NCBI GenBank assembly: GCA_023334545.1
Contig: JAADVB010000053.1
Coordinates: 24,282-88,281, forward strand
Origin: Salisapilia sapeloensis
Lineage: Eukaryota > Oomycota > Peronosporomycetes > Peronosporales > Salisapiliaceae
Direction: 5' to 3'
Length of the DNA stretch: 64,000 nucleotides
Shown: piece after piece, positions 23,864 to 36,222 of the stretch
Layout: each line of letters opens with the position of its first letter
How positions within the stretch are numbered: position 1 is the first letter of the stretch
Made by a program: the position numbers and the translations under genes
The notes under the pieces: generated by a model
Told to the model about the DNA's origin: nothing
Databases searched by the model: none
Seen by the model: the letters and a program-made list of their open reading frames with translations, nothing else

Positions 23864-24465
23864 CTAATGGTCTTTTTGCTGCCGAAGAGAGTTTATGACA
23901 GAAGAAATGCCAATGTATGAATGTAAGGGTGTCTCAATGAAGCGAAGACGATTCCAGAACGAGGTAAAAGGTAGTCCGATGCAGTGTAGATGCAGATGCG
24001 ATACGGATGCAAATGGAGGTCGGTGGAAACCAAACCTAGAGTACGGTATAGAATGGTTAGCAAGGTATGATCGGTATTGCAATTCGAAATCTAACCTGCA
24101 GTCGGATGATGGGTTGTAGCCTTCTTTAGTCATCATCTCCTTTCCTGTCTCAAGCATGTGCTCTACTACAATTGACACATCGGTCACTGCCTTGCTCCCT
24201 TGCCTAGTGCAGAGTATAGGAAGACATACACAGTTCTGTATCGTTCGCTTGGAGTGCATCCACGTTGTCGATATGCCTCTTGGGGACGATGAGCAAGTGT
24301 TTGGCTGCTCTTGGACGGCGATCTTGTATTGCAAAGACGGTCGAGTCCTGCATAATACTGTTACGAGACCTCTCATGCATCTAAAGAAGCCAAACGTACC
24401 TCGTAAAGCACGCGTTGCCGAGCTGCCAAGGCCGATAGATCACAGAATATGCATTTCGCAGCCAT
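23864..24465 (-). CDS. HIT-domain nucleotide hydrolase (HINT3/aprataxin-like)
   Basis: Four exons from the ATG at 24465 (MAAKCIFCDLSALAARQRV) to 23864 join in frame and give about 150 residues. Visible HIT-fold parts are CIFC at the N terminus, FAIQDRRPRAAKHLLIVPKR, HIDNVDAL, and the catalytic triad region FGFHRPPFASVSHLHLHCIG with HxHxHxx. The FHRPPF(x)S(V)xHLHLH arrangement matches the HINT3/HNT3 branch, which cleaves AMP from phosphoramidates or adenylated groups. The tail after the motif (FTSFWNRLRFIETPLHSY) contains the W/F-rich end typical of the family. Only short introns (about 50-65 nt) are needed. Confidence 0.88.
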
Positions 24466-24923
24466 TTGGCGCTTGATGTCCAGAAGTTATGGCGTGTATC
24501 CGGAAAGGTTGTTATCAAATTCCGACAGCATTTTCATCTACTTTCTCACTCTACTCAACATCTTTCCGATTCTTCTTCGAATGATGCATCTCGACCTAGT
24601 ATCTCCATTTCCATCTAGATCCATTTCGGCGTAACTTGCATGAGGATATCTTATCGTTACTTCAAGAAGGAAATTTCTAATTCCAAGGAATATCTTTGCA
24701 TGCGCCTGTTCAAGCTTGTCAGTATCTTGTCCTTCTCCTTACTTCCAACCTCGAGGTCTTCATTCTAGCTGTTGCCATCGGGAACAAGCTCTCGTTTGTG
24801 CAGCAGATCCTCCTTGTGCACACTTAAGTGCCACTTCAGCGTGAAGCACATCGAAACAGCTTTCAGACGGGAGAGGACGGCTCGAGGTCACTGGGTTGGT
24901 CCATACGTTCTTGACACTCCACC
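24466..24923. other. Intergenic region between divergent genes
   Basis: 458 bp with no supported frame. It should hold the promoters of the HIT gene (minus) and the FYVE-BTB fusion gene (plus). No clear Inr match was found. Confidence 0.4.
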
Positions 24924-27900
24924 ATGCTCTTTGGTCCGCAGTACGACGATGATGTGAATGAACGGCCGGAAGGGACTTCGACGACTGGCCCGCCTTCTCG
25001 ACGTAAGAAGACGTCGAAAGTGAAGCACACGCGGGATACCGGTGGGTCCAAGCCTGCGTCTCGTTCCAAGCGCCAGAACACGAATGGCGTCATGTCTAGT
25101 CCTACGTCCAAGACGTCCAATGGGTTCAACGCCAATGGTACTGCTCAGCACAATAGTAGCGCGACAGCCAAGCCACGGCGGCATGAAGCCAATCGACGGA
25201 CGAATATTACGTCGAGTCGAAAGAAGCACGTCGCGTCCGTCGAGCCGTTGCCGCCGACGAATAAAGAGACCATGTACGAGACCGTGTGGAAGCATCTGAA
25301 ATTCCGTAAGCACGTTATCAAGTTAGCGTGGGCGGGGAGCGAGAAACCCATTTGCGTCACGGGTGTCGACGGCTTCCTCGCGTCATGGATCGCCTGTGAG
25401 CTCTTGACAGCAGGATATAGAGTCCGAGGGACTGTGCAGAACCGCAAGGACGACGTCTCCGGACTCACATCGCTACCTCAAGCGCACAACTTTACAGTCG
25501 TCGAGACTTCGCTCCTGACGCCGGAAGCCTGCGACTTGGCTGTGCAAGGTACGGCTTTATTACGATAAAGAGATGAAACGAGTATTAAAGGTCTAGTATG
25601 TCTATAGGTTGTGAGTTTGTCATCCACACGGGAACGCCTTCGTCGTGCTCGGTGCGAGATCCTCTGTCGGAGCAGCAGGAACCAGGCGTCCACAGTATCG
25701 GCAGCCGCATGCATTGCATCATACCGATGATGACCAACTTTATCCAGGCATGTGCTCGTGCTCATATCAAGCGCGTGGTCTTGACGTCGTCTATCGCTGC
25801 CATGGCCGACTCGGTCTCCCCCACGTCGATCATCAATGATGCGTGCTGGAACACGACGTCAACTTTAGAGCGTAATCCTCACTTTCTCAGTCTGAAACTA
25901 GCAGAAGAAGCTGCGTGGCAGCTCGTGGACCAGTTGCCGAAAGATCGCAAGGTGGATCTCGTGACGATCAACGCCGGCACGCTCTTCGGTCCTGCGCTAT
26001 CCAAGTCGAAGTTGTCGCAAGGTAACCAGATCATCTTTGACCTCGTGACTGGACAGTTCTCTGCGCTCGTGGATCTCAACTGGAGTATGGTCGACGTCCG
26101 CGACTGTGCTCGAGCGCATATCCTCGCACTTGAGAATAGCGAAGCGAAAGGACGATACGTATGTGTCCACAAGAGTGTCTGGATGAAGGAGATTGTCGAG
26201 ACGCTTGCGTCGAATGGTTATAGCGGTCGAGATTTACCCTGGAAGGTAGGTCTCCCGAACTGGGTGGCGCGCCTCCCAGCGTATTCACTGCAGCTAGGTC
26301 AAGTAGGCTGCTCGCTCTACGCGCGTGATCCGACATATCCTCGAGCGTCGCCTTATTTGAACGACAAGGTCGTGGATCAGCTGAATCTGCTCTTCCGAGA
26401 CGTTCGCGAGACGATCGTCGAGACGGCGAATGATCTGCTCAAGTGGGGCTACATTAAGCCATGGGCAGAAGACCACGAGACGAGTGCATGCACGTGCTGC
26501 GGCAATACATTTACGTTCTATCGTCGTAAGCACCATTGCCGAGAGTGTGGAGAGATCATCTGCGGCGTGTGCTCCATGTCTCGAGCTGTCGTGGAAGGCA
26601 CGGAAGGCAAGGCTCGTCTGTGCGACCGGTGCGTGAAGAACTCCGTGCCTGGGCTCGTGACGATGCTCAAGGAGGATGATCCGGATAATAAGCGCAAGGC
26701 AGTCGTAGCGCTCGAGTCTCTCATGGAGAACGCTTCGAACCACGACTATGTCACTCGTTTCGATGGCATCCGCTTCTTACTCGAAGCGCTGCATCTACAT
26801 GACGAGACGACGGCAGAACATGCTGCTGGAGCCTTGTTTGCGCTTAGCACAAGCGTCTCAAGTAGTCTGCAGATGGTGCTGGAAGGTGCTGTCCTTCAGA
26901 TGCTCGAGGTGGAGGAGACGACGCGTACGTGGGCCTTGTGTCTCCAAGCACTGCGTAACATTTGGAAACAGATCAATCGCGATGACTTTCGACGTATGTT
27001 GCATGCCGTGTCGCGAGTGTCTTCGGAAGGATCGATGCGAGGAAATGTCCTCTTGACGTTTGTCCACATGATGGATCCTCGAGAGATGCCTTCTCTCCTA
27101 CCGGAAGGACTCGTGACCGTTCTCTATCAAATGTTGCAATCTCCAGATGATTTTTCCCGCTGTGCTGCAGCGCATGCGATTAAGCACTTGGTCCCAGTGG
27201 ACTATGATCCAGACCTGACGATCGAAGTGCCTCCATTCGACGTGGACAACCATGAAGAGTTGTTTTTGAATTCGTCTCTCTCCGATCTGCAGTTCCTCGT
27301 GAAAGGCCACATCCAGCCGATCAATGCACACAAGGTCGTTCTTTTCTTTCGCAATTCGTACTTTAAGAACATGGTTCGCTTCGGCTCTGCTTCGAGTCAA
27401 AAGGCCATGATCGAGATTGATAACTGCAGCTACGAAGTCTTTAGCATCCTCCTTCGATTCCTCTACACTGGTGAAGTGGACATTACGCCAGATGTCGCGG
27501 AAGAGCTGTTGCGTGCAGCATCCTTCTATTGTGTCTATGAACTGCAGAAACGAGCGGAAGCTTTCTTAAGTAGTCAGATTGATGTTGCGAATGTCGTCGA
27601 CTTGCTATCGCTTGCGGAGGAGTGTCATGCCGTCGACTTGAAGAAGAACTGCGTCCCGTTCTTGATGAAACATATACATGACGTCGTCCGCTTACCAGCT
27701 TACGAGGAGCATCGTGTGCGGTCGACGGAAGAAGTGCTCAAGGCGCTCGCAGGTATGCTCGGTCCGGAGTGGGAGGCGAGTCTGTCGGCGCTCAAGCAGG
27801 AGATGGAGGGCTCACCGGTCGAGTCGCTGGCTGGAGACGACGTCAAGGCACCGTCGTCACTTCCACGTTCCGGAGCGCCGAGGGCTGTGGAAGTGGATGA

Positions 27901-28117
27901 AGAAGGCAACTACGTCCTGTCGCCCAAGTTCCTCCTAAGTCCCGTGGCGCCTCGAAGTACCGATAGTCGCCAGCACTCGTTTGTCGAGTCGCCCCGGATG
28001 CGCGGCGTGGAGGATCCGAGCTACCTACCTCAACTGAGTCCCAACGCGTCGTTCTTCCAGCGTCCGAGGAACGTATCGAATGACTTTTCCGAAGGCATCT
28101 CGGAAGGTGTGTGTTAG
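24924..28117 (+). CDS. SDR-FYVE-ARM-BTB multidomain protein
   Basis: Two exons separated by a 61-65-nt intron near 25549-25609 give about 1,040 residues. Order: a basic disordered start (1-125); an extended short-chain dehydrogenase/dihydroflavonol-reductase-like domain (about 135-490; VTGVDGFLASWIACELLTAG, LTSSIAAMADS, ERNPHFLSLKLAEEAAW, TINAGTLFGP); a FYVE finger (about 510-575; WAED, CTCC, RRKHHCRECG, ARLCDRC); armadillo-like helices (about 580-735); a BTB/POZ domain with BACK-like helices (about 745-900; LSDLQFLVKGHIQPINAHKV, LRFLYTGEVDITPDVAEELL); and a Ser-rich tail. FYVE fingers bind PI3P on endosomes. The SDR catalytic Tyr of YxxxK is Phe. The gene looks intact; the fusion is read directly, its function is not known. 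Confidence 0.92.
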
Positions 28118-28293
28118 CTCATCACGAGGGCGACGTTGCTATAATTCTTTTTTAATGCATGTATCCTTTTGCTTTATAGCTTGGAGAACCTATAGTCGTA
28201 CTTTAGTGAACTTCCAAGTTCTCTTCCGGAGGTGACAAAGAGAGAAACTGCAGTTAAGTAGGCAGTGTCCGGCAGCGAGTCGGCGTCCATAGC

Positions 28294-31087
28294 ATGAGTT
28301 TCGACAAGGATGACGCGAGAGATGGTGTGTATGTGCAGGTTGGGAATGCATCTACAGGTGCTAGTTATCGCATCTTGCTTGCTTCGAACGAGTATGTCAG
28401 TTTATTGTCTTAGCGTTTTAGCTTCCGAGCTTTTACGGCTTCTTATTGTACTTTTATATCTCGATACGATGCTTATGCATGTGTTGTGTTAGTGTGACCG
28501 TGGAGAAACTACGTGAAGAACTGTTTCAAGTCAGTAGCGTGGCACCGCGAGATCAGATTCTGCTCGGCGGACCTCCTTTTTCTCGCTTAGATCCGCGAAG
28601 AACGATCAGCACGTACGACGTCACGTCTGTACGTTGATTGCCATGTATACAGCGATTGAAAGAGGTCTTATACAGCGTGCGTAGGAAAATAAGCAAGTCT
28701 TCTTATACGACAAGCGGATGCTGTCTCAGGAGAACCCAACACCTCCAGAGACACAGCTTGCACCCACACGCGTCCAACGTATGCTGCCAAGTACAATCTA
28801 TCTTGTAACTATGCTCATATCATTTGTGCACGTAGCGGCGGAGGCTCCCGTCCAGTCGTCGGAAGGCTCGAAGCAGCTGAGTGAGTCTTCTAGTCCACTT
28901 CTTCGGGCATTAGCAGACTATGAATCTCACTTCCAGGTACAGGTGCGGCAAAGCCAAGCACTCGAACAGAGTACACATGCGAATATGGAAGCTTGTGCAC
29001 AGGCTGCAAAGGAACTCGAGGTGCAGTCCCAAGCAATTGACGCTGCCATCTCGAACCTCGAGATATTTAAAGTATCCATGACAAAGCACTTTCGACCGTT
29101 CTGGGACGACTTTACCACTGCCCAAGACCATCACAAGCATCTTTTATCCAACTTTGACACGTACTTGGAGGCTCTAGCAACTGTTGAGCTCCATCCGTCG
29201 CTCGCGACGTCCGAGAAAAAGACCTTGTACGACTGCATTCCCGTCGATCGAGAGCGAGAGTGGGCGACACAGTGTCAAAAGTCTCAGGAGCATGTTCTAG
29301 AACAAGTGGAGAAGCTTAAATCTATGCATGAGAGCGTCGAGAAGCAAGTGACGGAGCTTGTGGAAGCGCAGAACAGTGTATCTGGACATTGCTCTGGTGC
29401 GTCGAAAGCTCTAGAAGAGATGAAAGAGCATGCGAAAGTTCAGGCGGAGATCACGGCGAAGCTGAATGCGAATCTCGAGTACGTGATGCACAAGATCTCC
29501 GAGACGTCGTCAACGCTAAGTCAATCGAATGCCATGCACGCATCGTCGAATGCATTGGAAGTATGTCGAAATATTGATGAGCTCTATCGGGAGCAGCATG
29601 ACTTAGTTCCAACCTCTGAAAGTCATGCGGAGGAAGTCATCAAGCGTCTCGAGCGCGTTGCACAAGTAAAAAACTCGTTCTTTTCGACCGTCCATTCGAG
29701 TATGCGTCAAGTGTCTTCATCTCAATCTCAAATCCGAGACTTTGAGAGCTCTCTGACGATGCTCAAGGAAGCATTAGCAGCTCAGAAACGGCACTTTGGA
29801 GAGCTAGAGCACTTGGAGAAACTACCAGACGCATACGAAGCTTGTCTGGAAGAGATTGTCCGGAGAAGACGTTATGGAGTTATGTTTTCGAATCGGATTC
29901 AGACGATGGCGGAGGAGTTAGCACAGCTACGGCAGAGAGAAGTGCAGGCTCGAGAGAGTTTCCTACAGAGCTATGGACAGCACTTACCTCGAGAGTTTGT
30001 GCCTGGATTAGCCGAGAAGCCGTCGCATTGTGAGTTTCGAATGCGTCCGTTCGATCAGGATTTACCTGACGTTGGCGACGTGGAGCTGGAGGACAAGGCG
30101 GATGGGAGTGACGTGGATGCGCAGGCACTGGCGAAGAGGTGCAAAGAGTTGGAAGCAAAGGTGGCTGAGCTAGAGAGTCAAGTGCGTGCGTCTGATAAGA
30201 AGGATGTGTCGGAGAGCGTCGGGTCGGATGCGTCCAAGGCAGGAGACTCTTCCTGTGAGTTCCCGCTGGTGCTGGCGCTTGCAGGGGAGATGAGCCACGC
30301 GTCGGACGGGTCCGAAGGAGAGCACAAGTTGGATGCGAATGGAAGTAGCAGACGCGATCAGGAGATGGCCAAGCTTGTGCGGGAGAACCAAGAGTACTTG
30401 TTGAACGCTGCGGCGTTTGAAGGGGAGATGAAGGAGAGTATGCGTCGAGAGAAGAATCTGCAAGAGGCGCAGGCAAATCTGCAGCAGTCAGTCCAGAGTC
30501 TGCAGATCAGCGTCGGTGTTCATAAATCGTCACTTGTCAAGGTGTTGGACTTGTTGGAGCTGCAGGTCGAAGGAGATGTGGACGAGTACCTCAAGTATCA
30601 TATGAGTGATGTGGAGGAGAGGATCCAGACGCTCGTGACGAGTAAGGATCGAGAGCGTCAGTTGGAGCAGGAGCTCGAGGAACAGGAGCAGAAGGTGCAT
30701 GAACTATCGACAAGCGATGAGTCGTTCAAGATTTCCTTCCGTAGCTTTGACGTAAATGACCTCGCGCTGTTTCTACCGACGTCGGCGCCAGGGAGTGACG
30801 CCCAGCGTGTGTACTTGGCGTTCCACTTGGACTGTCCACATCGGTTCTTATCGCAAGAGTCGATCACGTCCTTTAGCACGAGTCTTTCGAATGGCCGAAC
30901 AAGGTACGACCTGTCGCTATCTTTTTGATATGTAGGTCTGATGATTGTATCTAGATATCCTGATTATGTGGTTGGCCGGATCGTCTTCATCGATGAGCAA
31001 GTGGCGACGGAAAGCAACAATCCGTATGCACTTCCTCTCGAAACCACGTTTTACACGCTCACGGTCGCAAGTCTGCATGAAACTTAA
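28294..31087 (+). CDS. ATG11: Autophagy scaffold ATG11/FIP200 (RB1CC1) homologue
   Basis: Short introns join a ubiquitin-like N terminus (TVEKLREELFQVSSVAPRDQ, ILLGGPPF, LFLYDKRMLS-like end), a central ATG17-like helical region (LLRALADYESHF...), coiled coils (CKELEAKVAELESQVRAS) and a C-terminal claw domain (FKISFRSFDVNDLALFLPTS, YLAFHLDCPHRFLSQESI, VVGRIVFIDEQVATESNNPY, LETTFYTLTVASL). This order is diagnostic of ATG11/FIP200, the scaffold of the ATG1/ULK complex, whose claw binds cargo receptors. Within the long frame, 28791-28835 is probably a 45-nt intron (GTACAA...GTAG). If kept, it encodes a hydrophobic run that has no counterpart in the family. Length after splicing is about 830 residues. 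Confidence 0.88.
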
Positions 31088-31234
31088 ACCGGATGAATCC
31101 AAGTGGCAATTGTTGGCTATTTTATAGATTGTTTCTAGTTTGGAATTTTTGTTCTTGTGTTCTTTTGGTTGGAAATATTCTAGAAAAAGAAAGAAAGCCT
31201 TCTTTCGATATCTTTATATTCGTCTAGAAAGAAA

Positions 31235-32851
31235 ATGGTGCAAGTGAAGATTAAATGGGGCAAGCAGACGTTCGACATGGACGTCGATAAGTCCCAACCG
31301 GTGGATCAGCTCAAGGCACAGATCTTTGCTCTCACGTCCGTACCGGTGGAACGACAGAAACTCATGTCCAAAGCTTGGAAAGGCATGCTCAAGGACGACA
31401 CGGATCTCAATTCGCTCGACAAACTCGTCGACGGCGCGAATGTCATGCTTATGGGATCTGCCGATACGGTCAGCAAGCCACAGGAGCCGACTGTTTTCAT
31501 TGAAGACATGGCGTCCAAGGACATCGCGGCATCCGGCGTCGTCTACCCGGCAGGACTGGCCAACCTTGGCAACACGTGTTACATGAACGCTACGCTGCAA
31601 TGTCTGCGTAAAGTCACCGAGTTCCGGGACTCGCTTAAAGAGTATAACGGAGGAGCATCGGGAGACATGGCCAGTAGCTTCACCACGACGCTACGAGACC
31701 TCTACGCGCAGCTCGAATCCAGCGTCGATGGCGTCACGCCTGCTCTTTTCGTCACTGTACGTCCTCAGCTACTCTTGCTCGTTGGTATACGTCTTACCAT
31801 GCTTTTATAATCTTACTAGGTGCTACGTCGAGCGTACCCTCAATTCGCACAGCAGTCTCCTCGCGGAGGTTTCATGCAGCAAGATAGTGAAGAGTTCTTG
31901 TCGACCTTGTTGTCTACGCTGCAACGTACGCTGACCAAGCCAGTGGATTTCTCATCTATCGAGCCAGCGAACAACATGATTGACGCTCTCTTTGGTCTCG
32001 AGATGAATGAAAAGTATCTTTGATAACAAGTAGAGAAGAGGAATGGGATCTCATGTCTGTACTAGGTTGACGTGTGCCGAGACAGATGCCGAGCCAGCAA
32101 TTGAACGCAAAGAACGAGCGTTGAAGCTTGTGTGCAATATCACGATGCAGACGAATCACTTGTCGGAAGGCATTAAGGTCGGTTTAGAAGGCACGATGGA
32201 GAAGAATTCGGAGGTGCTCGGTCGAGACGCGACGTGGAAGACGACGCAGCGGATAAGCCGTCTACCAAAGTACTTGTGCGTCCAGTTCATGCGCTTTTAC
32301 TGGAAGCCGACGCCGGATAGTCGTGACCATGCAGGTGTCAAGTGCAAGATGCTGCGTCCCATCGCCTTCCCACAGGTGCTTGATGTCTACGACTTCTGCT
32401 CGGACGAGTTGCAGAAGACACTCAAGGTGTCTCGTGATAAACACGCAGATGAGATCATGAACGAGTTCAAGGAAGACGAGAACATGGAGAAGGAAGAGAA
32501 GGAGGACAAGGACCCAGAGCTCGAAGCTGCCAAGGCGCTGTCGATGGGCGTCACGTCCCCTGGCATTGGTCTCCCGAACGACTTCCAGGGCAACTACGAG
32601 CTGTACGCAATTCTGACGCACAAGGGTCGGTCGGCTGACAGTGGCCACTACATGGCGTGGGTGCGTCAGGAAGGAGGTACATCATGCATAGCTTTTACGA
32701 ATATAGGAGGAAGCTAATGATACAACTAGATGACTGGTTCTGCTACGACGATGACGACGTGTCGCCGTGCAAGACGGAGGACATTCAAAAACTCAAGGGC
32801 GGAGGAGACTGGCACATGGCCTACCTAGCCTTCTACCGGGCCAAGAATTAA
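31235..32851 (+). CDS. USP14: Proteasome-associated ubiquitin carboxyl-terminal hydrolase
   Basis: Four exons give about 480 residues. An N-terminal ubiquitin-like domain (VQVKIKWGKQTFDMDVDKSQ, KLMSKAWKGMLKDD) precedes a USP catalytic domain with the Cys box GLANLGNTCYMNATLQCL, the QQDSEEFL box, and the His box YAILTHKGRSADSGHYMAWV followed by WFCYDDDDVSP. This is the USP14/UBP6 layout: the Ubl docks on the 19S proteasome and the enzyme trims ubiquitin chains. Catalytic Cys and His are present. An acidic insert (KEDENMEKEEKEDKDPE) lies before the His box. The start MVQVKIKWGK matches the family. Confidence 0.96.
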
Positions 32852-32971
32852 GCGAATACAACGATACACTTGGTTTCCAAAGCCCGATTTGTACATGCAC
32901 TTTGTCATTCTATGGCGATGTGAAAACCTTGGAGCTCTCTACCTGCCATACGTCCTACAAAAAGAAAAAAA

Positions 32972-34442
32972 TCACATCTCAAAGCCCTTGGACGTGACAC
33001 CCGTCGACGACGTCTCGTCCACGTCCTTTGGCTGGATGTCGCTCTTGACCGACTCGGCACTGTCTTCTTCAATCTCTTCCGTTGCCTTCGTAAGGTCAGA
33101 AAGTTTCGGGGAGAATGGAGGAGAAGAGGAGAAGGAAGCGTCTGTCGGAGATGGAGGAGGCGTCTGCGTCATGCCTTCGCCATCCTCCGTCGGACTCGCT
33201 GGTGCGGGAGAGTTGAGCATGTCACTCGTGCTGCCGCTCGTGGGCGACAAGTGGACTGAGTTGCCCTCTGCAAAAGGAGACTTTTGTGCCGTGTCCGTTG
33301 CAAACCAGATACGCAGCGTCTCCTCCCTCTTCTTGGCACTCGTCGCTCGTTCATTCTCCGCTTCCTATCGTTATCATGTTACTTCTATCCTGTGAACTAG
33401 GTAGGAAAGAGAGAGGCTTACGGGACGGAACCACTCCATGTTGACGGTAATGTCTTGGCGGTCGGCTAGAACTGGCGTCAGGAGACTCGTTAGTGTGGCA
33501 CGTGACTCGGGGTCGAGTCTCGGGATCTCGATCCCTCGAACAGAGAACTCGCTTACAGGGTGCTTGAGCACTACTTTGCAAATCCATTTCGCCTATAGGT
33601 AAGAGGATGAGTATCACGAAGCTAGTGGGAAGAGGAGAGAGCGTACGAGGAAATTAAACTTGTCGATCTGACCGCGACAGACTTGAGTCATGAGTGTCGT
33701 GAAGACTTCGTCTGGCACCTTGTTACGGCAGGCTTTCATGACTGTCCGGACGGCATAGTCTTCACGCAAGGCACGAACGACTTGGCTGTCTTCAAAGCCG
33801 TGGACGCCACTCGAGTAGCAGGATCCGCACAAGTGGAAGTTTTCGCATCGAGAGCAAGAGTACATGTCTCCAACAATCGGATCCATGCCACATCCGTCGC
33901 AGAAGGAGTCGTCATTGACTTTGGAAGACGATGGTTTGAGTTGCGCCACCTAGAGATGCTTTTAGCTACGTCGCTTACGAGTGTGTAAAGGGTCTTTCAA
34001 TGTACCTTGGAGCCGAGGTAGCGTCCGGCGGAGGCCATGGGATTGGAACGCGGCTTCTCCGGCTCTTCGTTCGAAGGGGAGTCGGTCATGGAGCCCGTCA
34101 TGGACGACCGACTGTCCTTATCCATGGACAGTGGTTCCGACATGAGCCTAGAGCATATCGTTATAACTCATTCTTTCTTACTACTCAATGCATGAATCAA
34201 ACATACCAGCACTTGCGTCCGTCTTTATGAATGCGTCGTTCGCCATGGATGACGCGAGTACCGCTTCCGGAAAAGACGGCGGGTCGTGGTCCAAAGAAGA
34301 GATGGATGTCGTCGTCTTTGACTTCCTCCCCGAGTTTCTGGTTCAAGCTACTCGTGCTAGCGATAGAGGGCCGTTTCTCCTCGACATCATCATCGACGCT
34401 CTGTCTACTGAGCATACTCGCAAAGGAGATCCGTGAAGCCAT
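32972..34442 (-). CDS. ZZ-type zinc finger protein of unknown function
   Basis: Five exons from the ATG at 34442 (MASRISFASMLSRQS) to 32972 give about 400 residues. After a Ser/Asp-rich start comes a ZZ finger (about residues 135-180): CDGCGMDPIVGDMYSCSRC then FHLCGSCYSSGVHGF, with the expected Cys pairs. A region of about 110 residues follows (TVMKACRNKVPDEVFTTLMT, KVVLKHPVSEFSVRGIEIPR, ITVNMEWFRP). The C-terminal third is disordered, Pro/Ser-rich and acidic. ZZ fingers bind N-terminal degrons, SUMO or histone tails. NBR1-like receptors also carry ZZ fingers, but no PB1 or FW domain is evident, so I leave the role open. Confidence 0.78.
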
Positions 34443-34608
34443 CTTCCTCTCTCCTGTCCAAATGTATTGTATGGTGCGACAAGCCTATTCGCCGACTGCA
34501 CTTGACTTTTGTATTCAACAGCTGCATCTCGACCATTCTACTGTCTATTTCCAGCATGGCGGTAGTGACGTGTAGGCGAAAACAATACAAAGTAGGTGGT
34601 AATGGCTT

Positions 34609-36150
34609 CTATTCAATGTGTTGCGGGTACTTTTTCAAGTAGAGTGGTAGGGCGAACGTCAGGACGAGTGTTCCAATTTCGAGGCAGTTGACCGTGTCCC
34701 AGCTGTGCAAGGAGGATAGTGGTGTCTGAAGCAAGCTGACGAGACCTGCGACAGCGAACGTGATGCCCGAGAGGACGCCAAAGTTCCGGAATCCAAAGAT
34801 TTCACCGAGTAGCGAGAATAACAAGGAGAAGAGGATCGTACGGAATAGTGTGTACACGATGAACGCAGCGACGAGTACCGCTGGAGACTGGAAACAGCTG
34901 AACAAGACGGCAAACGTGACGGCAGTGAGGGAAGACAGTGCTGTTACAGTCGGGTACCCGCAGACTTCCAATAGATATCCGACCAACGGAATGAAGACGG
35001 CACTTCCTGGTAGGATGATCGCGAGGTCAGATAGTAGCTTGTCCACACTCGCAGCTTCCAAGCCTTTGGCACGTAGCTGTGGTGTTAAGCTACCTAGAAA
35101 GAAATTGCACCACAAAGCTCCGATGGCAAAGTATGCGGTTAATAGCAAGTACGGTATCGACGTGACTTGTGTCTTGAACGAACGACGCTTTAGAGACCGC
35201 TTCCTGCCACCTAGTAAACGCTGACTGCTCTTGTCCCATAGGTGCTTGTCTAATTCAGGCGTGGAAATATCAAACGGATAGTCGTCTTCATGGAAGCTTG
35301 ATGGTAATCGGACTCTCGACAGTGGCTCGCGACTGGACGGAGGCGCTTCCGGATCCGGGTATGGCGCATCTGGATCGAGGACAAGGCAGCCGACGAGTAT
35401 GACACCGAGGAAGGCAGCGTAGGTACTGAAGATAGACGACCTGGATACGTTCAAGTCGTCGTATGCGTACTGGAAGATCGTGAAGATGAAGAAACTGAAC
35501 TGTAATGCACCGACGATGAGGACTGTAACGAGAGCACGTGCTTCTGGGAAAAGGTTTGCAACATGGATGTTCGTCAGTTGCACGCCGGGACCGGAGAATC
35601 CGATGAGTCCCATGCCCCACACAAGCCCATCTTCCACTTGGAGTGTGCTGGATCTATTGTAGAGTTAGGAATCGTTGCTCTATCATACGTACAAATCTAT
35701 ATACGTACTTGCTGTCAGCTGTACCCACGAGTATTGTTCCAATGATTAAGAGAACGAGTGATATCGCCTTAGTGACTCGAGGTCCGAATCTACATGGCGT
35801 CATGCGTTAGTACGACGATCATACTTGGTCGATTATGTCTACGGACGCACCTGTCGAAAGCTAGACCAAGCCCGAGGTTGGACGTAAGACTCGCCGTGAC
35901 TCCAATCGTGTAGGCATACTGCAAGTGTTTCGTTTGGGCTTCACAAACGTCTACTTCCGGCGGACAAACGTCACGGTAAAGTCCTTCAGTTTCTAGCACG
36001 GGCAGGATGGATGTCCTGTATGTGCGTCAGATCCCATTTGCATGCATGCATTTATAAGTAGTACCATCCAAATATGATGCCAGCACCAATGCAACATTGG
36101 AAAATAGCAAAGCCTGCTTCGAAATAGCGATGCATGCCTAGCTCGCCCAT
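34609..36150 (-). CDS. Major facilitator transporter, SLC43/FMP42-like
   Basis: From an ATG at 36150 (MGELGMHRYFEAGFAIFQ), three introns join to the large final exon ending LKKYPQHIE. About twelve hydrophobic segments are visible, with the family phrase SILPVLETEGLYRDVC in the first loop, LTSNLGLGLAFDR around the MFS loop 2-3 region, and a long charged central loop (DPDAPYPDPEAPPSSREP...). SLC43 members carry large neutral amino acids by facilitated diffusion; FMP42 is the yeast relative. The start codon lies only 72 bp from that of the RCC1 gene on the other strand, so the two probably share a promoter. Confidence 0.87.
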
Positions 36151-36222
36151 CTGAATTCTGCTGACTCGTTATCTTGCGGATGTAGCCATTTAAATCTCCA
36201 AACGTCGCAGATACGAGTTCGG

